A stretch of DNA of 64,000 nt from an uncultured Bacteroides sp. GTDB lineage: Bacteria; Bacteroidota; Bacteroidia; Cytophagales; Cyclobacteriaceae. The notes beneath the pieces are model-generated. The model was not told the DNA's origin, searched no databases, and saw nothing but the letters and a program-made list of their open reading frames with translations. Of the stretch, positions 46,259 to 56,500 are shown piece by piece. The stretch covers positions 96,853 to 160,852 of the forward strand of contig CABHOV010000036.1 in NCBI GenBank assembly GCA_902168185.1. The letters are read 5' to 3'. A program made the position numbers and the translations under genes. Positions within the stretch are counted from its first letter, which is position 1, and every line of letters starts with the position of its first letter.

Positions 46259-46516
46259 TTATGCAGGCACCAGGTGCTTCTTCTCAATGTTGAGAAGTAT
46301 ATCATCGATCGTTTTCATTCCATCGGGCCCATCGAATAGCGACTCTGCGTGAAGTGCTTCTTCGATCTCAAGCATCAATGAAAGCTTTTCAAGGTTACGG
46401 AATCCAAGATCATGAACCAGATCTGTCTCAGGCTTAACACGCGCAGAAGCGATTCCATAAAGTGACAGGACCGCTTTGATTCTGTTAAGGTTTTGATAGT
46501 AAAATAATTTTTTCAT
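46259..46516 (-). CDS. Acyl-carrier-protein-like protein lacking the phosphopantetheine Ser
   Basis: 85 aa; TDLVHDLGFRNLEKLSLMLEIEEAL aligns to the ACP [21 protein letters not shown] region with Asn at the Ser position; TIDDILLNIEKK tail. Confidence 0.65.
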   Translation of the reverse strand: MKKLFYYQNLNRIKAVLSLYGIASARVKPETDLVHDLGFRNLEKLSLMLEIEEALHAESLFDGPDGMKTIDDILLNIEKKHLVPA

Positions 46517-47021
46517 GCTAAAGTTTTATCATGCTAGACGTATTGGTATATTTTATATTGTACTTGGTGATTCTTTTTATCAGATATCACCGGCTGCAGT
46601 GACATACCCCATCTCAGCTGCAACCGGTATACCCGCTAATCAACTTCACAAATCCTTCATCTATAGTAGAATACTCTTTTCATAAAGGACTGGCAACCGG
46701 TAAAAGAAACACCCCTAAACCTCTATATATACCGGTGCCGAGTCCTAACCCCTAATCGTTCAAAAAAGTGTCACAGATGTGAATTATTTTTTTGGTTAGT
46801 CAAGAAGAATATAAACAGGCAACCGCTTTACCACTTCACGAAAACGATTACAGTGCAGATTTAGGAAGTATAATTGGTAACAAGCAAACACTGCCTGTAT
46901 AAAGTAAACACCACTTGCAAGACTTTGAGCTCGTGCTCCTATATATCTTGTCTTTCACTGAATATAGTCTCTTACACGGTCAAAAAAGACCATGTCAGGT
47001 ATAGATTTATTTTTTTGATTT

Positions 47022-47048
47022 ATCGACTAAAATCGTATTTTGGTCGAT
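47022..47048. promoter_or_regulatory. Near-perfect inverted repeat ATCGACTAAAAT-cgt-ATTTTGGTCGAT downstream of TetR gene
   Basis: 12-bp arms, one mismatch, 3-nt spacer. Confidence 0.5.
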
Positions 47049-47064
47049 TATTGTCCAAAAAAAA

Positions 47065-47727
47065 TTAGTTTTTGAAGCCGTGAATTAATAGATCAAGAAT
47101 TATATCCATGCGATCACCTATTTTCTTGATGCGGTTATCTTCAAATATTCCCATCTCAATTCCGCGAAATGCGCAGAGCATCACGTATGCAAGGTCGTCA
47201 AGGTCTCCGTCTTCAATTTTAAACTCCTTGGTCTGTACACCATACGACAAGATATCCTTCAAGGTTTCAAGTTCTCTGTTCTCGTATTTCTTTTTGAGTT
47301 TCCTGATGAGGTTTGGATTTTCGGAGATCTCGCCGAAAATGATACTATATAAATTCGCTTTCTGATTTAATAACTTGATTCTTATAGAAGTAAAGGCTTT
47401 GAGTTTGTCTTCAGCGGATGACACCTTGTCTACGGCAATCGTAACCAGATTCATTACTTCTTCCATGTCCTCACTAATCACTGCGTCAAAGATTTCGTCT
47501 TTGCTCGCGTAGTAATAGTAGAGTGTACTTTTTCCTTTACCAGTGGCTTTCGCGATGTCCTCCATCGTGGTTTTAAATAAACCAAACCGCTGGAAAAGTG
47601 CACGCGCCGCTTTCAACACCTCAACGCGTATCGCTTCATCTTTCGTCATGTGCAGGGACTGGCTCATTAAAATTTTAGACTCTATCCGTTTTTCAGTCCA
47701 AAAATACATCAAAAAAATCAAATCCAA
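47065..47727 (-). CDS. TetR/AcrR family transcriptional regulator
   Basis: N-terminal HTH (AARALFQRFGLFKTTMEDIAKATGKGKSTLYYYYASKDEIFDAV); true start probably MSQSLHMTKDEA. Confidence 0.92.
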   Translation of the reverse strand: MDLIFLMYFWTEKRIESKILMSQSLHMTKDEAIRVEVLKAARALFQRFGLFKTTMEDIAKATGKGKSTLYYYYASKDEIFDAVISEDMEEVMNLVTIAVDKVSSAEDKLKAFTSIRIKLLNQKANLYSIIFGEISENPNLIRKLKKKYENRELETLKDILSYGVQTKEFKIEDGDLDDLAYVMLCAFRGIEMGIFEDNRIKKIGDRMDIILDLLIHGFKN

Positions 47728-47904
47728 GTAATCAGCCCGGATTCTTTCTTAAGAATCTATTTTTAAAGTCATTTTTTAATGTCTTTATAATGACGAAGAC
47801 GTGGATGATTTTGAAATAAAGGATATTCAAATTTCAAGCGTGGTTTCTTCTGGAATATATACCTTGTGCTATAGCATACAGCACAACGGTGAAAAGGATC
47901 AAAT

Positions 47905-47942
47905 AAAAACTGCCACGGTCCCGTGAAGACCGCAGCAGTTTT
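47905..47942 (-). terminator. Hairpin terminator downstream of M57 protease gene
   Basis: AAAACTGC...GGTC...GACC...GCAGTTTT symmetric stem. Confidence 0.7.
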
Positions 47943-47956
47943 AAGCACTTATTAAC

Positions 47957-48754
47957 CTAGTATACAGTTGTCAAAGCAGTTTGATCGGCGGAAGTAAACG
48001 GACGATCAGTATTGTTGGAACATGCCAGCATCCATGAATTAGCAGAAGGACCTGTTGGCGTCCCCGGAATATAAACAGCACCAACACCAGCAGCACCTTC
48101 ATTGCCACCGGAGCCACAGCTATATCTGCGTCTCATATAGTCTGTATGACGGAACCCGATAGCATGACCGATCTCATGTGCAATTACAGTAGCAGCATCA
48201 GCACGTTGTGATGAGTTGTTATAGTAATATGTGTTCAATTGAATTGGACTTGCAGGATCGCCACCGGTAGGGAAGCCGGCACTGAAACCCAGTGTATTGC
48301 TAGCTTCATAGAATGACAAAATCTGGATGTCAGCAGCAGAGGCATTGGTTGTAGATTGGAAATTCAACGTAAGGCCGAGCGCGTTGTAGCGGCTCAACGC
48401 TGTGTTAAACGAATTTCGCATGTAGGTACCGAAACCCGCATCCAGGTATACATATATAGTACGGGGTGTACTGGTTACCAGATTTGTTGTGCGGTAGTGT
48501 TCTTCATCTGCACCAGGACTGAGGTTCACGGCACCATCGAGTTTGGAGATCTGGGCTTCTGTTAACTTGATATCACCTTCAACAAGATAAGTACCATCAC
48601 TTAGTTTTGACAATCCTTCACTGGTGTCAAAACCTGCGGCATTTAGTTGTTCAATAATTTTAGGTGAAACTTCATTTTTTGCTTCTTCTTGATCCTGACA
48701 AGAAAGCGCGGCAAATAGAATAGCCACGCAGCAAGTTGCGTACATCTTTCTCAT
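47957..48754 (-). CDS. M57-like (dual-action HEIGH) metallopeptidase lipoprotein
   Basis: VIAHEIGHAIGFRHTDYMRRRYSCGSGGNEG; likely start MRKMYATCCV at 48754. Confidence 0.85.
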   Translation of the reverse strand: MRKMYATCCVAILFAALSCQDQEEAKNEVSPKIIEQLNAAGFDTSEGLSKLSDGTYLVEGDIKLTEAQISKLDGAVNLSPGADEEHYRTTNLVTSTPRTIYVYLDAGFGTYMRNSFNTALSRYNALGLTLNFQSTTNASAADIQILSFYEASNTLGFSAGFPTGGDPASPIQLNTYYYNNSSQRADAATVIAHEIGHAIGFRHTDYMRRRYSCGSGGNEGAAGVGAVYIPGTPTGPSANSWMLACSNNTDRPFTSADQTALTTVY

Positions 48755-48865
48755 AACTTTTAAGTTTAGGTAATGGTTAATTAATAGCAACAAGTAAATG
48801 AATTAGGTTTAACTTATCAAGTTTTTAATTCACTTTGTAGTTAAATATATCTTTTTTTACGTCCG

Positions 48866-51634
48866 ATGAATGTATACTATATTATAAAGAGGTTGGTAGT
48901 AAGTATAGCGTTGATATTTATTTACTCTACTATATATAGTCAGAATAAGTTGCAGCACATTTTAGTGAAGGCTTCGCGCGAAGAGATAAATGAACTTCAG
49001 CGGACGCATGCTATCAAGTTTGCAAAAGCATTACCATCAGGAGATTACGTGTGCATTGTTCATGAAAATGCGCAAGGGAGAGAACGATTGCAGGGAGAGT
49101 ATATAAATGACAATCGCTGGAAACTAGCGCCAGCATTTACAAAACGGCATATTGGTGATTATATACTTTCAGTTCAGGTACTTGATCTATATATGTTTAA
49201 ACAGTATATGCATAAACAGACAGTAAAGTGGGAAAGTTTAAATGAACATGCCGCTTCGAATACAATTACGCTTAGACTTCATGCAGAAAGCGATATTGAT
49301 ATACTATTAAAATGTGATGCAGTAGTATTTGTGGATATAGCACCCCAAAGAATAATGGAAGAGACATCCAATAGTTTTCAAGATATAGGTGTTAATAAGG
49401 TAAATATAGTTCATAATATATACCACGAATTGAGTGGTGAAGGATTGAATGTGTGTATCAAAGAGCGATCATTCGATACAACAGATATAGACCTTGCGGG
49501 TAGGACATTTTCCTCAACGCTCACAGACGAAGAGAGATCTTTACATGCTGCGCAGATGGCAACGATCATCGCAGGTGGCGGAAATTCGATACCGGCTTCA
49601 AAAGGTGCCGCCTGGGCGAGTCGCATTACCGCGTCAAGTTTCTCGAACCTGCTACCTGATGATGGTGCAACGCTTTCTTCTTTGGGCATCTCTGTGCAAA
49701 ATCATTCATACGGTGTAAGTGTTGACAATATATATGGAGCCGAAGCCCATGCGTACGATGTAAGCGTCAATAAAAATTCGGAGTTGCTACATATATTTTC
49801 TGCTGGCAATGCCGGTACAACCGTAAGTACATCCGGAACCTATGCAGGTATTGCTGGCTACGCGAATTTGAGCGGCAATATGAAAATGGCAAAAAATGTA
49901 CTTACCGTAAGCGCCACCGATAAAGACAAAGATGTAAGCACATTGAACTCAAGCGGTCCTGCGTATGATGGACGTCTTAAGCCCGAACTTGTTGCATTTG
50001 GATCTGAAGGAACATCAGACGCAGCTGCGATGGTATCGGGAATCAGTATACTTGTGCAACATGCCTATAAGAATATATATGCGCAGCTTCCACCTGCGGC
50101 TTTGGTAAAGGCTATATTGATTGCTTCCGCAGACGATGTGGAAAATACAGGGATCGATTTTATTTCCGGGTACGGGGCCGTGAATGCATACCAAGCCATA
50201 CAGCTTGTGAAAGCCGCTTCCTTCAAGAATGACAACATCGGCCAAAATGAAACGAAGACAATCGACATTCATGTCCCTTCCGGTATAAAGACGTTGCGTG
50301 TGGCCGTAACCTGGAATGATCCCGCTGCAGCGGCTGGCGATGCAATAGCAATTGTAAATGATCTCGACAGTAAACTCGCGAATGGAAACTCGCAGTGGTA
50401 TCCTTGGGTACTCAGTCATTATCCCCATGCTGATTCACTTTCGAAAGCTGCAGTACGCAAACCTGATCATCTGAATACTGTCGAATATATAACGGTTGAC
50501 GATCCAGCTGCTGGCACGTATCAGTTACAAGTAACGTCAAAAAGTTTAGCGACCGATACACAGGACTTTCACGTTGCTTATTGGTTGGATACTGCTAACG
50601 TGTTTCAATGGACGTATCCTACAGGCTCCGACAAGACCGAAGCTGAAAGTGAAATATACTTTCGTTGGAATAGCTCGTTTGAAGATACAGGAACGCTTGA
50701 AGTTAGTGTGAATGGAAGCCCTTACGAGACGATCGCTGATAACATCGCTATAGCAGATGACGCCTATACCTGGAAGACACCTGCGGGCTTGGGTATAGCA
50801 GTGGCGCGAATGAAAATTGGTGATGATTATTATCGCTCCGATACATTTACCATTGCGCCTTCCATGCCGTTGAAAGTTGGCTATAACTGCGATGATGAGG
50901 TATTGCTGACGTGGAATAAAATTCCCGGTGCAACAGAATATAGGGTTTTGTCTATGCAGGGAAAGTATATGGAGCCGATCTATGCATCAGCTGATACGTC
51001 TTTCATTTTTGATAAAGATCAGTTTGCGTCCCTATATTATGCTGTTCAACCAGTGATTGATAGCAAACCCGGGTTACAAGGTGTAGCCTATAATTATAGT
51101 GAGCAAGGCGTACATTGTTATTATCGGAATTTTATCGCCATGCTGACGGAAGCACAAACGGCAAAGCTTTCGCTGAATATGAGTACAGTATATAATGTGG
51201 CCGGCATTCAATTTGAAAAGGAAATTGACGGCAGCTTTATACCTCTTGATGCTGTAGCAGTAAACAATAGCTTGCTTTATGAATCTATAGATGAATCAAT
51301 CCAGGGTGGTGTAATAAAATATAGAGCTGCTGTTCTTTTGAGTGATGGTAGCACGGTCTATTCTGATACATCGGTACTATATTATGGAGATGATAAAACT
51401 TATCTCGTATATCCGAATCCTGTAAAGGCTGCGGAGCAGGAGCTTGAAGTGCTCACGAACGGAGACAATCTCACGATGGTACTCTACGATATGACGGGGA
51501 AAATTTTGAAGAGCCAGGGCCTTTATAATTCATTATTCCGTTTTTCAATTTCAGAATTGACCCGCGGATTTTATATCTACCGCATCTTTCGCAATTCAAA
51601 ACCTGTGGCTTCCGGCAGGCTAGTAGTGAATTGA
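48866..51634 (+). CDS. S8 subtilisin-like serine protease with T9SS sorting domain
   Basis: HAAQMATIIAGGG, FSAGNAG, EGTSDAAAMVSG; C-terminal YLVYPNPVKAAEQELEV...GFYIYRIFRNSKPVASGRLVVN. Confidence 0.85.
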   Translation: MNVYYIIKRLVVSIALIFIYSTIYSQNKLQHILVKASREEINELQRTHAIKFAKALPSGDYVCIVHENAQGRERLQGEYINDNRWKLAPAFTKRHIGDYILSVQVLDLYMFKQYMHKQTVKWESLNEHAASNTITLRLHAESDIDILLKCDAVVFVDIAPQRIMEETSNSFQDIGVNKVNIVHNIYHELSGEGLNVCIKERSFDTTDIDLAGRTFSSTLTDEERSLHAAQMATIIAGGGNSIPASKGAAWASRITASSFSNLLPDDGATLSSLGISVQNHSYGVSVDNIYGAEAHAYDVSVNKNSELLHIFSAGNAGTTVSTSGTYAGIAGYANLSGNMKMAKNVLTVSATDKDKDVSTLNSSGPAYDGRLKPELVAFGSEGTSDAAAMVSGISILVQHAYKNIYAQLPPAALVKAILIASADDVENTGIDFISGYGAVNAYQAIQLVKAASFKNDNIGQNETKTIDIHVPSGIKTLRVAVTWNDPAAAAGDAIAIVNDLDSKLANGNSQWYPWVLSHYPHADSLSKAAVRKPDHLNTVEYITVDDPAAGTYQLQVTSKSLATDTQDFHVAYWLDTANVFQWTYPTGSDKTEAESEIYFRWNSSFEDTGTLEVSVNGSPYETIADNIAIADDAYTWKTPAGLGIAVARMKIGDDYYRSDTFTIAPSMPLKVGYNCDDEVLLTWNKIPGATEYRVLSMQGKYMEPIYASADTSFIFDKDQFASLYYAVQPVIDSKPGLQGVAYNYSEQGVHCYYRNFIAMLTEAQTAKLSLNMSTVYNVAGIQFEKEIDGSFIPLDAVAVNNSLLYESIDESIQGGVIKYRAAVLLSDGSTVYSDTSVLYYGDDKTYLVYPNPVKAAEQELEVLTNGDNLTMVLYDMTGKILKSQGLYNSLFRFSISELTRGFYIYRIFRNSKPVASGRLVVN

Positions 51635-51759
51635 GACCGGATATTATTCAAAACATTTGAAGAAGAAGTCCATGTTTAAGCATACAAAATAAATTGCGTC
51701 AACCCGGATACTTGCAATAAAGGAAAGCGGTAAATTACTTATCAGATAAAAGGACGCAA

Positions 51760-52407
51760 ATGGTAAGGGAAGAGGTGACGATACAAGACCGCGAGCAAGC
51801 TGGTTATCTGCTCAGCAAGAAACTGATGCTCTATAAAAATTCGAATGCGTTGGTGGTGGGGTTAGGACATGGAGGAGCTGTTGTCGGTTACCATGTTGCC
51901 CATGCGCTCCAACTTTCTTTCGCTGTTATACCTTGCCGTAAAATCAAGCATCCGGCAAACAGCGCACAAACGATCGGGTCAGTAAGCATGAACGAGGTGC
52001 TTATGCTGGATGACACTCATGGTATACCACAAGACTATATATATCACCAAATTTTGCTATCGCGAATCGGCATCGAACGTGAGTTTAATTTTTACTATGC
52101 AAATAAACCACGGCCGATCATCGAAAATAGAACCGTTATTATTGCCGATGATGTATTGGAAGAGGGTAATGCTATGATCGCATGTCTGCGAAGTATACAA
52201 AAGCAAAACCCCGCTAACGTTGTTGTTGCTATACCCATTGTTACTACCGCTGCCTTTCGTGCTATAAGTTTAGAAGCAGATGACGTGGTCTTTCTCAAAA
52301 AGGAATCAAGTAATGAGCCCGTCCGGAATATATATGCTTCTTTGCCAACAGTGAAGGAAGAGGAAGTACGTGATCTGTTGCTGAAGTCTATGAAAAGCAC
52401 TGTCTAA
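51760..52407 (+). CDS. Phosphoribosyltransferase-like protein
   Basis: 215 aa; NRTVIIADDVLEEGNAMIACLRSI PRPP-binding-like motif. Confidence 0.8.
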   Translation: MVREEVTIQDREQAGYLLSKKLMLYKNSNALVVGLGHGGAVVGYHVAHALQLSFAVIPCRKIKHPANSAQTIGSVSMNEVLMLDDTHGIPQDYIYHQILLSRIGIEREFNFYYANKPRPIIENRTVIIADDVLEEGNAMIACLRSIQKQNPANVVVAIPIVTTAAFRAISLEADDVVFLKKESSNEPVRNIYASLPTVKEEEVRDLLLKSMKSTV

Positions 52408-52541
52408 AGAGCATACAATTATACTATATACTTATTCCCGCGATATAAATGGTGTGTTGCACGGCACACGGTCGTTTTCTTTATTTCAAATTAAGATGTA
52501 GTTTCTTAACTTGAACCCTTTAAGTATATAAACAACCCATC

Positions 52542-53972
52542 ATGATTTGTAAAAATATAGTCAGAGGTGCATTGGCATCGCTCTTCCTCTTTATTAGTCT
52601 TTCATTTCAACCCACTGTAGCACAAAAAGAAACTGCCGGAAAAAACACTTCGTCAAAATCCCTGGCGCAGTTGCAGCAGGAATTTGTAGACCTTCGCTTC
52701 GGCATGTTCATTCACTTTAATATACCAACGTTTATGGATCAGGATTGGGCCGATCCTGAAGCATCGCCATCGATTTTCAATCCATTAAAATTAAATTGTG
52801 ATCAATGGGCCAAAGCCGCGAAGTCTGCTAACATGAGCTATGGTTGTCTCACCACTAAACATCATAGTGGGTTTGCTATATGGAATACAAAAACTACAGA
52901 CTATAATGTGATGAACAGTCCGCTAAAGCGGGATGTAGTAAAAGAGTATACCGATGCTTTTCGTGCAAACGGATTGAAGGTAATGCTATATTATTCCATC
53001 CTGGATACGCATCACAAGCTTCGTCCAAAACAAATTACGAAGAAGCACATCGAGATGGTAAAAGCACAGCTCACAGAACTGCTGACCAATTATGGAGAGG
53101 TCACTGCCCTGATCATCGATGGCTGGGATGCACCGTGGTCGCGTATTTCGTATGATGATATACCTTTCGAAGAAGTATACTCTCTGATCAAATCCATTCA
53201 ACCAAACTGTTTGGTGATGGATCTGAATGCTGCCAAGTATCCTGCGGAAGCATTATACTATACCGACATAAAATCATATGAGCAAGGTGCCGGGCAACAT
53301 ATATCAAAAGAGACTAATCGACTGCCGGCATTATCGTGCTTACCAATTAATGGTGCCTGGTTTTGGAAAACAAGGTTTCCGCGCGAAGCTGTGAAAGACC
53401 CTGCCAAAATGGTAAATGATAATATTATACCTTTCAACAACGCGTATTGTAATTTTATTTTGAATGTTGCTCCGAACCGCGATGGACTGATTGACGACAA
53501 TGCTATAGGAGCATTAAAGGAGATAGGAAAGCAATGGAAGAACCAGGGTCCTGTTGCTAAATTACCCTCAGCAGATGCCCCTATAATTTCTTCAAACATT
53601 GCCAAGCATCAGCCAAGCACCAGTAGTTGGGGCGATGATATGTGGATTATGGACTTCGCGAACGATGACGACTTCAGTACATCGTGGGCGTCTAACCCTA
53701 CCGTTAAGCAACCTTGGTTTGAAGTGGAATTCGATCGGGAGAAGCCTTTTAATACACTTACGATATATGAACAGCATGGACGCATTCGTAAATATCATAT
53801 AGAGTATTTTGAGAACGGCACCTGGAAGAATTTGCTCTCGGCAACTACTGCCGGTAAATTCAAGATGCATCGTTTCGATCGGGTGTGGGCAGGTAAAGTA
53901 AAAATCGTGATCGATGAATTCAGCGAAACGCCTTCTATTACTGAGGTAGGCGTATATAATGAGAGACGATAG
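52542..53972 (+). CDS. Alpha-L-fucosidase, GH29-like, with C-terminal F5/8C-like domain
   Basis: RFGMFIHFNIPTF, TTKHHSGFAIWNTKTTDYNV, LIIDGWD; signal peptide. Confidence 0.85.
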   Translation: MICKNIVRGALASLFLFISLSFQPTVAQKETAGKNTSSKSLAQLQQEFVDLRFGMFIHFNIPTFMDQDWADPEASPSIFNPLKLNCDQWAKAAKSANMSYGCLTTKHHSGFAIWNTKTTDYNVMNSPLKRDVVKEYTDAFRANGLKVMLYYSILDTHHKLRPKQITKKHIEMVKAQLTELLTNYGEVTALIIDGWDAPWSRISYDDIPFEEVYSLIKSIQPNCLVMDLNAAKYPAEALYYTDIKSYEQGAGQHISKETNRLPALSCLPINGAWFWKTRFPREAVKDPAKMVNDNIIPFNNAYCNFILNVAPNRDGLIDDNAIGALKEIGKQWKNQGPVAKLPSADAPIISSNIAKHQPSTSSWGDDMWIMDFANDDDFSTSWASNPTVKQPWFEVEFDREKPFNTLTIYEQHGRIRKYHIEYFENGTWKNLLSATTAGKFKMHRFDRVWAGKVKIVIDEFSETPSITEVGVYNERR

Positions 53973-53995
53973 TATATAGATATATTATGTGATTA

Positions 53996-54024
53996 ACCAG
54001 CCGTGTGCTACACACACGGCTGGT
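53996..54024. other. Perfect 12-bp stem-loop ACCAGCCGTGTG-ctaca-CACACGGCTGGT
   Basis: Perfect inverted repeat with 5-nt loop just downstream of the GH29 gene. Confidence 0.7.
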
Positions 54025-54137
54025 ACACGTGTAAAGCCTGGCACGATACCAAAAAAGATATTGACCAACTATGGACTTCTTGTGCAGGGAATCCTCATAG
54101 TTATTAGGAATTGAATTCTGGTTTAATATTTTCGTGC

Positions 54138-56441
54138 ATGATTCTTCGTATTATTTCTGGCTGCCTGTTAGCAGCTTCATTCACAATTTCTGTGTGTGCA
54201 CAAGAAGTTGTTAAGCCTTTCAGTGATCTTACAGAGTATGTTAATCCGTTGATCGGAACAGCTTCCAGTCCTGCATTGTCCAATGGCAATACATACCCGG
54301 CAATTGCTTTACCATGGGGCATGAATTTCTGGATGCCACAGACTGGTCCTATGGGCGATGGTTGGGCCTATACCTATAGCGCCTCCAAAATCAAAGGGTT
54401 CAAGCAAACACATCAACCTTCTCCCTGGATGAATGATTATGGACAATTCTCTATTATGCCGATAACCGGTAAATTAGAGTTGAGTGAAGAAGGTCGTGCA
54501 AGCTGGTTCTCACATAAATCAGAAATAGCGAAGCCCTATTATTATAGTGTATACCTGGCGGATCATAATATAACCACAGAACTTGCGCCAACAGAGCGTG
54601 CCGCTATTTTCAGGTTTACCTATCCTAAATCGGATTCATCTTATATAGTTATAGACGCTTTTGATCGCGGATCCTATATTAAAATTATACCGGAACAGAA
54701 CAAGATCATTGGATATACAACGCGTAACAGCGGTGGTGTACCACAGAACTTCAAGAATTACTTTGTTATTTATTTCGACAAACCTTTTGTATTAGCAAAG
54801 ACCTGGAATAAATATCAACTCCAGAGTGGAAGTGAAATTACCAGCGACCATGCCGGTGCTGCTATAGGTTTTAAAACATCAACGGATGAGCAAGTACATG
54901 TTCGTGTTGCGTCTTCATTCATCAGCTTTGAACAGGCCGAATTGAACCTGAAAGAGATTGGGACAGATAATTTTGAAGCTGTAAAACAAAAAGGCCAGGC
55001 TGCCTGGAATAAAGAGCTTAGCCGTATCGTTGTGGAAGGCGGTACAGCGGATCAGCTCCGTACATTTTATTCATGCCTATACCGCGCATTGTTATTCCCA
55101 AGGAAGTTTTATGAATTGGACGCGGCAGGAAAAGTAGTTCACTACAGTCCTTACAATGGACAAGTACTTCCAGGCTATATGTTTACCGACACAGGATTCT
55201 GGGATACATTCCGGTCGTTGTTTCCATTCTTAAACCTGGTGTATCCATCGCTGAGTGCAAACATTCAGGAAGGATTAGTGAATGCCTATAAAGAAGGAGG
55301 CTGGCTTCCGGAGTGGGCAAGTCCTGGGTATAGGAATATTATGATTGGATCGAACTCAGCATCCATTGTATCCGATGCCTATATAAAAGGCATTCGTGGT
55401 TACGATATCAATGCATTGTATGAAGCTGTTTTGAAGAACGCAAACAACGAGGGCCCGATGACCGCTGTGGGCAGAGCCGGAGTGAAAGATTATAACACCT
55501 TGGGCTATGTTCCCTATGATATAGGTATAAATGAGAATGCAGCACGAACGCTCGAATATGCATACGATGATTTCACTATATATCAACTGGCAAAGGCATT
55601 GAATCGTCCGAAGAAAGAAATTGAATTGTTTGCCAAGCGTAGCCAGAACTACAAGAACCTGTTCGATAGACAAACCGGACTGATGCGCGGTAAAAATAAG
55701 GATGGTAAATTTCAAACTCCTTTCAATCCTGTAAAATGGGGCGATGCCTTCACTGAAGGAAACAGCTGGCATTATACATGGTCAGTATTTCACGATGTGC
55801 AAGGTTTGATAGACCTGATGGGAGGCAAAGAAAAATTCACAGCCAAGCTCGATTCAGTATTTACATTACCACCAGTGTTTGATGATACTTATTACGGTGG
55901 TGTTATTCATGAGATCCGCGAAATGCAGATAGCTGATATGGGACAATACGCACATGGTAATCAACCGATCCAGCACATGATCTATCTATACAACTATGCC
56001 GGTCAGCCATGGCAAACACAATATTGGGTTCGTGAAACGATGAACCGACTATATTTACCAACACCGGACGGTTATTGTGGTGATGAAGACAATGGACAGA
56101 CGTCTGCCTGGTATGTTTTCTCTGCATTAGGTTTTTACCCGGTGTGCCCTGCAACAGATCAATATATAGTGGGCGCTCCTTTATTTAAGAAAGCAACGTT
56201 AAATCTTGAGAATGGCAAGAAAGTAGTAATAAACGCACCAGCCAACAGTAACGATAACAAGTATATATCTGCTGCTGCCATGAATGGCAAGCCTTTTACG
56301 AAGAACTGGGTGAGTCACCTGGAACTGACCTCAGGAGTGACGATTGATTTCACAATGACAGCGCAACCCAACAAGCAACGCGGTATAGGCGAGGAAGATT
56401 TTCCGTATTCGCTTTCGCGGGAGAAGAAAAGCAAGAAGTGA
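54138..56441 (+). CDS. GH92 family alpha-1,2-mannosidase-like protein
   Basis: YVNPLIGTASSPALSNGNTYPAIALPWGM; GYCGDEDNGQTSAWYVFSALGFYPVCP; likely ATG 54138. Confidence 0.92.
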   Translation: MILRIISGCLLAASFTISVCAQEVVKPFSDLTEYVNPLIGTASSPALSNGNTYPAIALPWGMNFWMPQTGPMGDGWAYTYSASKIKGFKQTHQPSPWMNDYGQFSIMPITGKLELSEEGRASWFSHKSEIAKPYYYSVYLADHNITTELAPTERAAIFRFTYPKSDSSYIVIDAFDRGSYIKIIPEQNKIIGYTTRNSGGVPQNFKNYFVIYFDKPFVLAKTWNKYQLQSGSEITSDHAGAAIGFKTSTDEQVHVRVASSFISFEQAELNLKEIGTDNFEAVKQKGQAAWNKELSRIVVEGGTADQLRTFYSCLYRALLFPRKFYELDAAGKVVHYSPYNGQVLPGYMFTDTGFWDTFRSLFPFLNLVYPSLSANIQEGLVNAYKEGGWLPEWASPGYRNIMIGSNSASIVSDAYIKGIRGYDINALYEAVLKNANNEGPMTAVGRAGVKDYNTLGYVPYDIGINENAARTLEYAYDDFTIYQLAKALNRPKKEIELFAKRSQNYKNLFDRQTGLMRGKNKDGKFQTPFNPVKWGDAFTEGNSWHYTWSVFHDVQGLIDLMGGKEKFTAKLDSVFTLPPVFDDTYYGGVIHEIREMQIADMGQYAHGNQPIQHMIYLYNYAGQPWQTQYWVRETMNRLYLPTPDGYCGDEDNGQTSAWYVFSALGFYPVCPATDQYIVGAPLFKKATLNLENGKKVVINAPANSNDNKYISAAAMNGKPFTKNWVSHLELTSGVTIDFTMTAQPNKQRGIGEEDFPYSLSREKKSKK

Positions 56442-56500
56442 AAAGCCTGAAGTAAATATTCAAAGTTAAAGCTAAGTAAAAAGCCAAATACTGTTCCCTG

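Noticed and set aside
46874-47068. 64-aa ORF near the TetR gene
   Set aside because: No signal or family; overlaps the dyad and TetR 3' end; probably spurious.
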